This document shows positions 60,509 through 64,000 of a stretch of DNA of 64,000 nt, one piece after another (positions within the stretch are counted from its first letter, which is position 1; each line of letters starts with the position of its first letter). A program made the position numbers and the translations under genes. A model generated the notes under the pieces. The model was not told where the DNA came from, ran no database searches, and saw nothing but the letters and a program-made list of their open reading frames with translations. The stretch spans positions 7,378,001-7,442,000 of the forward strand of contig NZ_CP063373.1 of the NCBI RefSeq assembly GCF_015160855.1, given 5' to 3'. The stretch comes from Streptomyces ferrugineus (lineage in GTDB: Bacteria; Actinomycetota; Actinomycetes; Streptomycetales; Streptomycetaceae).

Positions 60509-61494
60509 AGGCTCGTCCCCACCGTGCGGCGCGAGAGGTGGTTGGCGGAGGTGATCAGGACCAGGCCGATGATCGCCTCGAACAGCCCGATGGCGGCGGC
60601 GTAGCTGAAGCTGTTGGACTCGACACCCGCGCGGTAGAGGTACGTCGAGATCACGTCGGCGGTCGGATAGGTCAGCGGGTTGTACAGCAGCAGGACCTTC
60701 TCGAAGCCGACGGCCATGAAGGTGCCGATGTTGAGGATCAGCAGCGTGATCATGGTGGGCCGGATGCCGGGCAGGGTGACGTGCCAGATCTGCTGCCAGC
60801 GGTTGGCGCCGTCGATGCGGGCGGCCTCGTACAGGTCCTCGTCGATGGTGGTGAGCGCGGCGAGGTACAGGATCGTGCCCCAGCCGGCGGTCTGCCAGAT
60901 CTCCGAGCCGACATAGACGGTACGGAACCACTCGGGTTCCTGGATGAACCGGATCGGGTCGTGCCCGAACCAGCCCAGAACGTGGTTGATCGCGCCGTCC
61001 GTGGCGAGCATCTGCAGGGTGATGCCCGCGACGATCACGATCGACAGGAAGTGCGGCAGATACGACACCGACTGCACGAACCGTTTCAGCGCCCGCCGGC
61101 GCACCTCGTTCAGCAGCAGCGCCAGCACGATCGGGATCGGGAAGCAGAAGACGAGTGTGAGCCCGCCGAGCCACAGGGTGTTGCGGAAGACCTGCCAGAA
61201 GGTGGGGTCGCTGAGGAACATCTCGACGTAGCGCAGGCCCACCCACTGCTCGCCGAAGATCGAGCCGCCCGGTTCGAAGCGCCGGAACGCGATCACGTTG
61301 CCGAGCATCGGCAGATAGCGGAAGACCAGGAAGAACAGCAGCGGCAGCACGGCCAGCGAGTAGAGCTGCCAGTCCCGGCGCAGCGCCCGCCGCCAGCCGG
61401 TGCGCGCCGGCCGCCGGCCGCGGCGGGGTGGAGCCTTCCCCGACGGCGGCTGCCGTGTGCCGGGCGGTGGAGCCGACGTGGTGGACGTGCTCAT
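60502..61494 (-). CDS. ABC transporter permease, LplB type
   Basis: First permease and first gene of the operon, 330 residues. A Pro/Arg-rich cytoplasmic leader of about 45 residues precedes LYSLAVLPLLFFLVFRYLPMLGNVIAFRRF, the typical LplB opening. The EAA loop is EDLYEAARIDGANRWQQIWHVTLPGIRPT. ATG 61494 with GGGAGG seven bases upstream was preferred to the longer frame from 61515, which would run through the CGAAA-N-TTTCG operator. That operator lies 21-33 bases before the start. Confidence 0.9.
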   Translation of the reverse strand: MSTSTTSAPPPGTRQPPSGKAPPRRGRRPARTGWRRALRRDWQLYSLAVLPLLFFLVFRYLPMLGNVIAFRRFEPGGSIFGEQWVGLRYVEMFLSDPTFWQVFRNTLWLGGLTLVFCFPIPIVLALLLNEVRRRALKRFVQSVSYLPHFLSIVIVAGITLQMLATDGAINHVLGWFGHDPIRFIQEPEWFRTVYVGSEIWQTAGWGTILYLAALTTIDEDLYEAARIDGANRWQQIWHVTLPGIRPTMITLLILNIGTFMAVGFEKVLLLYNPLTYPTADVISTYLYRAGVESNSFSYAAAIGLFEAIIGLVLITSANHLSRRTVGTSLW

Positions 61495-61514
61495 GCAGTG
61501 GCCTCCCGGTGGCA

Positions 61515-61527
61515 CCGAAAGTTTCGG
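61515..61527. promoter_or_regulatory. CCGAAAGTTTCGG operator (xylan-regulator type)
   Basis: 13-base palindrome centred on G61521. CGAAA-N-TTTCG is, from memory, the motif in promoters of Streptomyces xylanase and bxl operons bound by LacI-type BxlR/XlnR. It lies between the divergent LplB-type operon and the CE7 gene, close enough to control both. Confidence 0.75.
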
Positions 61528-61680
61528 AGTCGTACCGGCAACTTTGCGGCGAGGTTAGGGCCGGGTGTAATGGCTGTCAATGGGACTGACAGGGAAGGTC
61601 AGTTGGGAAGGAAGCAACCGCGACGAGCCAAAAGACCACGAAACATTCTGGTAGCGAGGCGCAACAATCGGAGGTCACCG

Positions 61681-62685
61681 TTGCCCGCATTCGATCTGCC
61701 GCCGGACGCCCTGGAGCACTTCCGTCCGGACCTCCAGGAGCCCGCGGACTTCGACGAGTTCTGGCACGGCACCCTCAAGGAGGCGGCCCGGCCCGAGGTG
61801 TTGGTGTCGGCACGCCCGGTGGAGACCGGCCTGCGCCTGACGGACACCTGGGACGTGACCTTCCGGGGCTTCGGCGGAGACCCGGTGCGGGCCTGGTTCA
61901 GCAGACCGGCCGGACTGCGCGAGGCACGTCCCGCCGTCGTCGAGTACGCCGGCTACGGCCGGGGCCGCGGCCTCCCGCACGAGCGGCTGACCTGGGTGAA
62001 CGCCGGGTACGCCCATCTGCTGATGGACAACAGGGGCCAGGGCGACCAATACGGCAACGGCGGCGCGACCCCGGACCCGCACACCACGGCACCGGGCGGC
62101 CCGGGCCCGGCCGTACGCGGCCTGCTCTCCCCCCGGGACTACCACTACCGCCGCCTCATCACCGACGCGGTACGAGCGGTGGAGGCGGTGCGCACGCTGC
62201 CCGGCGTGGACGCCTCCCGGATCGCGGCCGTCGGCAACAGCCAGGGCGGCGGACTCGCGCTGGCCGTCGCGGGACTCGTGCCCGACCTCGCGGCGGTGCT
62301 GGTCACCGCCCCGTTCCTGTGCGGCATCCGGCGCGCACTCGACCTCACCGACGCCGCGCCCTACGGCGAGATCACCGCGTACCTCTCGGTGCACCGGGGC
62401 GCAGAGCGGGCCGCGTACGACACGCTCTCCTACATGGAGGGGATCTCCTTCGCCCGGCGCGCCCACGCCCCGGCCCACTTCGGAGTCGGCCTGCGCGACA
62501 CGGTGTGCCCGCCGAGCGGGGCGTACGGCGCCTTCAACCGCTATGCGGAGCTGTCGGGCGCCGGGCCGCGCAAGGAGATCCACCCCTATCCGTTCAACGG
62601 CCACGAAGGCGGCGACGCGGTACATGTGCGCCGCCAACTGGACTGGCTGACAGAGGTGCTGGGGCTCAGTCCGTGGCCGGCGTGA
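61681..62685 (+). CDS. CE7 acetyl xylan esterase / cephalosporin-C deacetylase
   Basis: Removes acetyl groups from acetylated xylo-oligosaccharides and other small acetyl esters. The 334-residue alpha/beta hydrolase has no signal peptide, so it is cytoplasmic as in other CE7 enzymes. It shows the CE7 motifs MDNRGQGDQYG (RGQ), the nucleophile Ser187 in AAVGNSQGGGLALA, Asp273 in GLRDTVCPPSG (CE7-typical CPP), and His308 in FNGHEGGD. The start is TTG 61681, five bases after GGAGGT; the long open frame upstream is antisense to the LplB gene. It is divergent from the transporter operon across a 186-base region with the xylan-type operator. It works with GH67 on imported glucuronoxylan oligomers. 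Confidence 0.92.
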   Translation: MPAFDLPPDALEHFRPDLQEPADFDEFWHGTLKEAARPEVLVSARPVETGLRLTDTWDVTFRGFGGDPVRAWFSRPAGLREARPAVVEYAGYGRGRGLPHERLTWVNAGYAHLLMDNRGQGDQYGNGGATPDPHTTAPGGPGPAVRGLLSPRDYHYRRLITDAVRAVEAVRTLPGVDASRIAAVGNSQGGGLALAVAGLVPDLAAVLVTAPFLCGIRRALDLTDAAPYGEITAYLSVHRGAERAAYDTLSYMEGISFARRAHAPAHFGVGLRDTVCPPSGAYGAFNRYAELSGAGPRKEIHPYPFNGHEGGDAVHVRRQLDWLTEVLGLSPWPA

Positions 62686-62736
62686 AACACGTCCCGGTGC
62701 GCAGGGGGTGTGACGTCGCTCAGTGGACCAACTGGC

Positions 62737-62767
62737 TTGACGTCGTTGTCCGTTGAGGCGGTAGAGT
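62737..62767 (+). promoter_or_regulatory. Strong sigma-70-type promoter without an evident gene
   Basis: TTGACG (62737-62742) and TAGAGT (62762-62767) with a 19-base spacer, facing right. No convincing plus-strand gene follows; the small gene at 62977 is on the other strand. The rest of the 291-base gap 62686-62976 shows nothing else besides the two operators. Confidence 0.5.
62739..62750. promoter_or_regulatory. GACAACG-family operator overlapping the -35 box
   Basis: GACGTCGTTGTC (on the minus strand GACAACGACGTC). One half-site is identical to those at 18054 and 49456. It overlaps the -35 hexamer of the orphan promoter. Confidence 0.5.
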
Positions 62768-62784
62768 CATGCACAGGCCACTTC

Positions 62785-62796
62785 GACATCGTTGTC
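62785..62796. promoter_or_regulatory. GACAACG-family operator downstream of the orphan promoter
   Basis: GACATCGTTGTC (minus strand GACAACGATGTC), 46 bases from the previous site, just downstream of the expected transcription start. A pair flanking a promoter is the usual layout for LacI-type repression. Confidence 0.5.
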
Positions 62797-62976
62797 GGAC
62801 TGCGGGCCTCGTACTGGCCGCACAAGCCAATCGCCGCCCGGACGAGCTTCTTTCCCCCCTCGAGCCCGTCCGGCTCGCGGACCCGGTGGGCGTCAGCCCA
62901 ACGCCACCGGGTCCGCCCGGAGCGGAGGCGAACCGCCGGGTGGGGCACCACGGTCCACGGTCGGCCGGCATCGCGC

Positions 62977-63210
62977 TCAGCGGCTGGTCCGTCCCGCGTT
63001 CGCGCGGAACACCCGCTCCTCGTGCGGCCCGTAGGCGAGGTCGAAGACGACCAGGACGCCGGTGCGGCGGTCCCGATGCTCCTCCGCGTCTCTGAGCTGC
63101 ACGTCGATACGGCGGTCGCGGATGCCCCCGAGGATCGCGGGGAGGACGGCCAGCGAGAGCACGGCGAGGGCGATGACCGTCTGGACAGTAGCGTCGAAGG
63201 TATTGTTCAT
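62977..63210 (-). CDS. Small membrane protein, hypothetical
   Basis: 77 residues: a short polar N-terminus, one hydrophobic helix (VIALAVLSLAVLPAILGG, about residues 11-28), then a highly charged tail (IRDRRIDVQLRDAEEHRDRR). I know no function. The transmembrane-plus-charged-tail pattern and ATG start favour a real gene, although the ribosome binding site is weak. It overlaps a low-quality plus-strand frame that I reject. Confidence 0.5.
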   Translation of the reverse strand: MNNTFDATVQTVIALAVLSLAVLPAILGGIRDRRIDVQLRDAEEHRDRRTGVLVVFDLAYGPHEERVFRANAGRTSR

Positions 63211-63384
63211 GACTCAAGCCTGACGGCCGACGCGGCCGGACAGGAGGGGCAGGGCTGCCACGTGCCTTCAAATTCCTGCCAGGCATACCCACCGACGAAC
63301 GGGGCCCACGTCGGCCGCCCTTCGGCGCCTGCCGCACCCGGTGACCGGGACCAGCCGGCCACCGGGGCTGCCGGGAGCTGCCGC

Positions 63385-64000
63385 TCAGCCCACGCGGCAG
63401 GGCAGCGTCGTCGCACTGTCACCGCCGGAGCCGGTGACGACGTACCCGAAACTGGCGCTCTGGCCCGGACTCAGGGAGCCGTTCCAGTCGGCGTTGTGGA
63501 CCATCACGTCCTGGCCGTTGTACGTCGCGTTGCCGCTCCAGAGGCTGTCGACCTTCTGGCCGGCCGGGAGGGTCCAGTCGACCATCCAGCCCAGCATCGG
63601 GACGTCGCCGGTGTTGGTGACCGTCACCTCGGACTGGTAGCCGCCGGACCAGGTGCCGGTCGTACGGCGGGTGGCGGAGCACTCGCCGGGCACCGGGTCG
63701 GTCGGGTTGCCGGGCTCCTTGACGCCGGTCACCTCGCCGTTGCCGCCGTCGAAGACGACGTCGGAGCAGGAGTAGAAGGTCTCGGCGCTGTCCGAGCGCT
63801 GCCAGACCATGTAGATGATGTGGCGGCCGGACTTGTCGTCGGGGAGCTTGCCGGACCAGGAGTAGTTGGCCTCGACCGTGCCCGGGGAGCCGTTGAGGGG
63901 CGGGTGGTCGACCGAGAGGAAGGGCTGCTCCTCCATGTCGTCCCAGGTGAGGGTGCGGGTCGGGTCGAAGCCGTCCTTGGTGATGTAGACGTGGAACCAA
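63385..64000 (-). CDS. AA10 lytic polysaccharide monooxygenase with CBM2, 5' end outside the window
   Basis: The visible 205 residues are the C-terminal part of a secreted copper monooxygenase that oxidatively cleaves cellulose or chitin. The AA10 end (WFHVYITKDGFDPTRTLTW, then SGRHIIYMVWQRSDSAETFYSCSDVVFDG) retains the conserved core and the Phe next to the copper site. A Pro-rich linker (EPGNPTDPVPGE) follows, then a complete CBM2 with its disulfide cysteines (CSATRRTTGTW ... TLPC) and binding tryptophans (LGWMVDW, HNADWNG). CBM2 modules favour cellulose or chitin. The gene continues beyond 64000, so the N-terminal copper histidine is not visible. The frame is open to the edge. Confidence 0.92.
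   Translation of the reverse strand, partial: WFHVYITKDGFDPTRTLTWDDMEEQPFLSVDHPPLNGSPGTVEANYSWSGKLPDDKSGRHIIYMVWQRSDSAETFYSCSDVVFDGGNGEVTGVKEPGNPTDPVPGECSATRRTTGTWSGGYQSEVTVTNTGDVPMLGWMVDWTLPAGQKVDSLWSGNATYNGQDVMVHNADWNGSLSPGQSASFGYVVTGSGGDSATTLPCRVG

Noticed and set aside
62769..63095. Plus-strand frame starting at the ATG after the orphan promoter
   Set aside because: Arg/Pro-rich with no domain or plausible codon pattern, it runs antisense into the small membrane-protein gene, and it has no ribosome binding site.
1..64000. tRNA, rRNA, integrase or prophage genes
   Set aside because: No cloverleaf-like stretch, ribosomal sequence or recombinase motif was seen on either strand. The only mobile DNA found is the IS pair.

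Overview
The window is chromosomal DNA from a Streptomyces-like actinomycete. Signs of this are very high GC with G/C-biased third codon positions, frequent GTG and TTG starts, ATGA/GTGA overlaps, leaderless-type promoters, an unlinked (MsiK-type) ATPase implied for sugar transporters, and two repeat families that I know from Streptomyces. From memory, gene content and order resemble the Streptomyces coelicolor SCO6005-SCO6041 segment (ngcEFG, rok7B7, xylFGH, dxs, fadAB, hemE, hemQ/hemG). That comparison was not computed.

Region by region. 1-12.4 kb: a TIGR04222 membrane protein cut by the window edge, a secreted S33 hydrolase, the heme genes hemQ, hemG and hemE (coproporphyrin-dependent branch), a DUF4349 lipoprotein, a CoA-disulfide-reductase-like flavoprotein, two IS5-family elements back to back in one CTAG site, a rhomboid protease and a DUF3000 protein. 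12.4-25 kb: a LuxR-type response regulator, an RNase D, a CUT1 sugar transporter divergent from a GH2 beta-mannosidase plus LacI regulator, and the beta-oxidation pair fadA-fadB. 25-36.6 kb: a surface or cell-wall glycopolymer neighbourhood with an Asp2-like hydrolase carrying Ig-like repeats, a secreted EEP phosphohydrolase, a 1292-residue glycosyltransferase/glycerophosphotransferase, an LCP ligase and two paralogous beta-propeller-like proteins. An oxidoreductase and a NYN/PIN-like protein follow. 36.6-45.6 kb: an APC permease whose 3' end has been duplicated downstream, dxs with a repeat embedded in its reading frame, the xylFGH-type transporter and the ROK regulator rok7B7. 45.6-64 kb: the ngcEFG chito-oligosaccharide transporter, a secreted GH92 alpha-mannosidase, GH67 alpha-glucuronidase, GH42 beta-galactosidase, a YesL protein, an LplA/LplB/YtcP-type transporter, a CE7 acetyl esterase, and the 3' part of an AA10-CBM2 lytic polysaccharide monooxygenase running off the window.

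How it works together. Much of the right half and the 15-21.5 kb block is machinery for taking up plant, fungal and glycoprotein polysaccharide fragments. Secreted enzymes (GH92, AA10) cut outside. Lipoprotein-dependent ABC transporters without their own ATPase import the oligosaccharides. Cytoplasmic GH2, GH67, GH42 and CE7 enzymes finish them. Short palindromes in the promoters suggest the wiring: a GACAACG half-site family near the mannosidase genes, a CGAAA-N-TTTCG site in front of the GH67/CE7-side transporter operon, and a DasR-like site upstream of ngcE.
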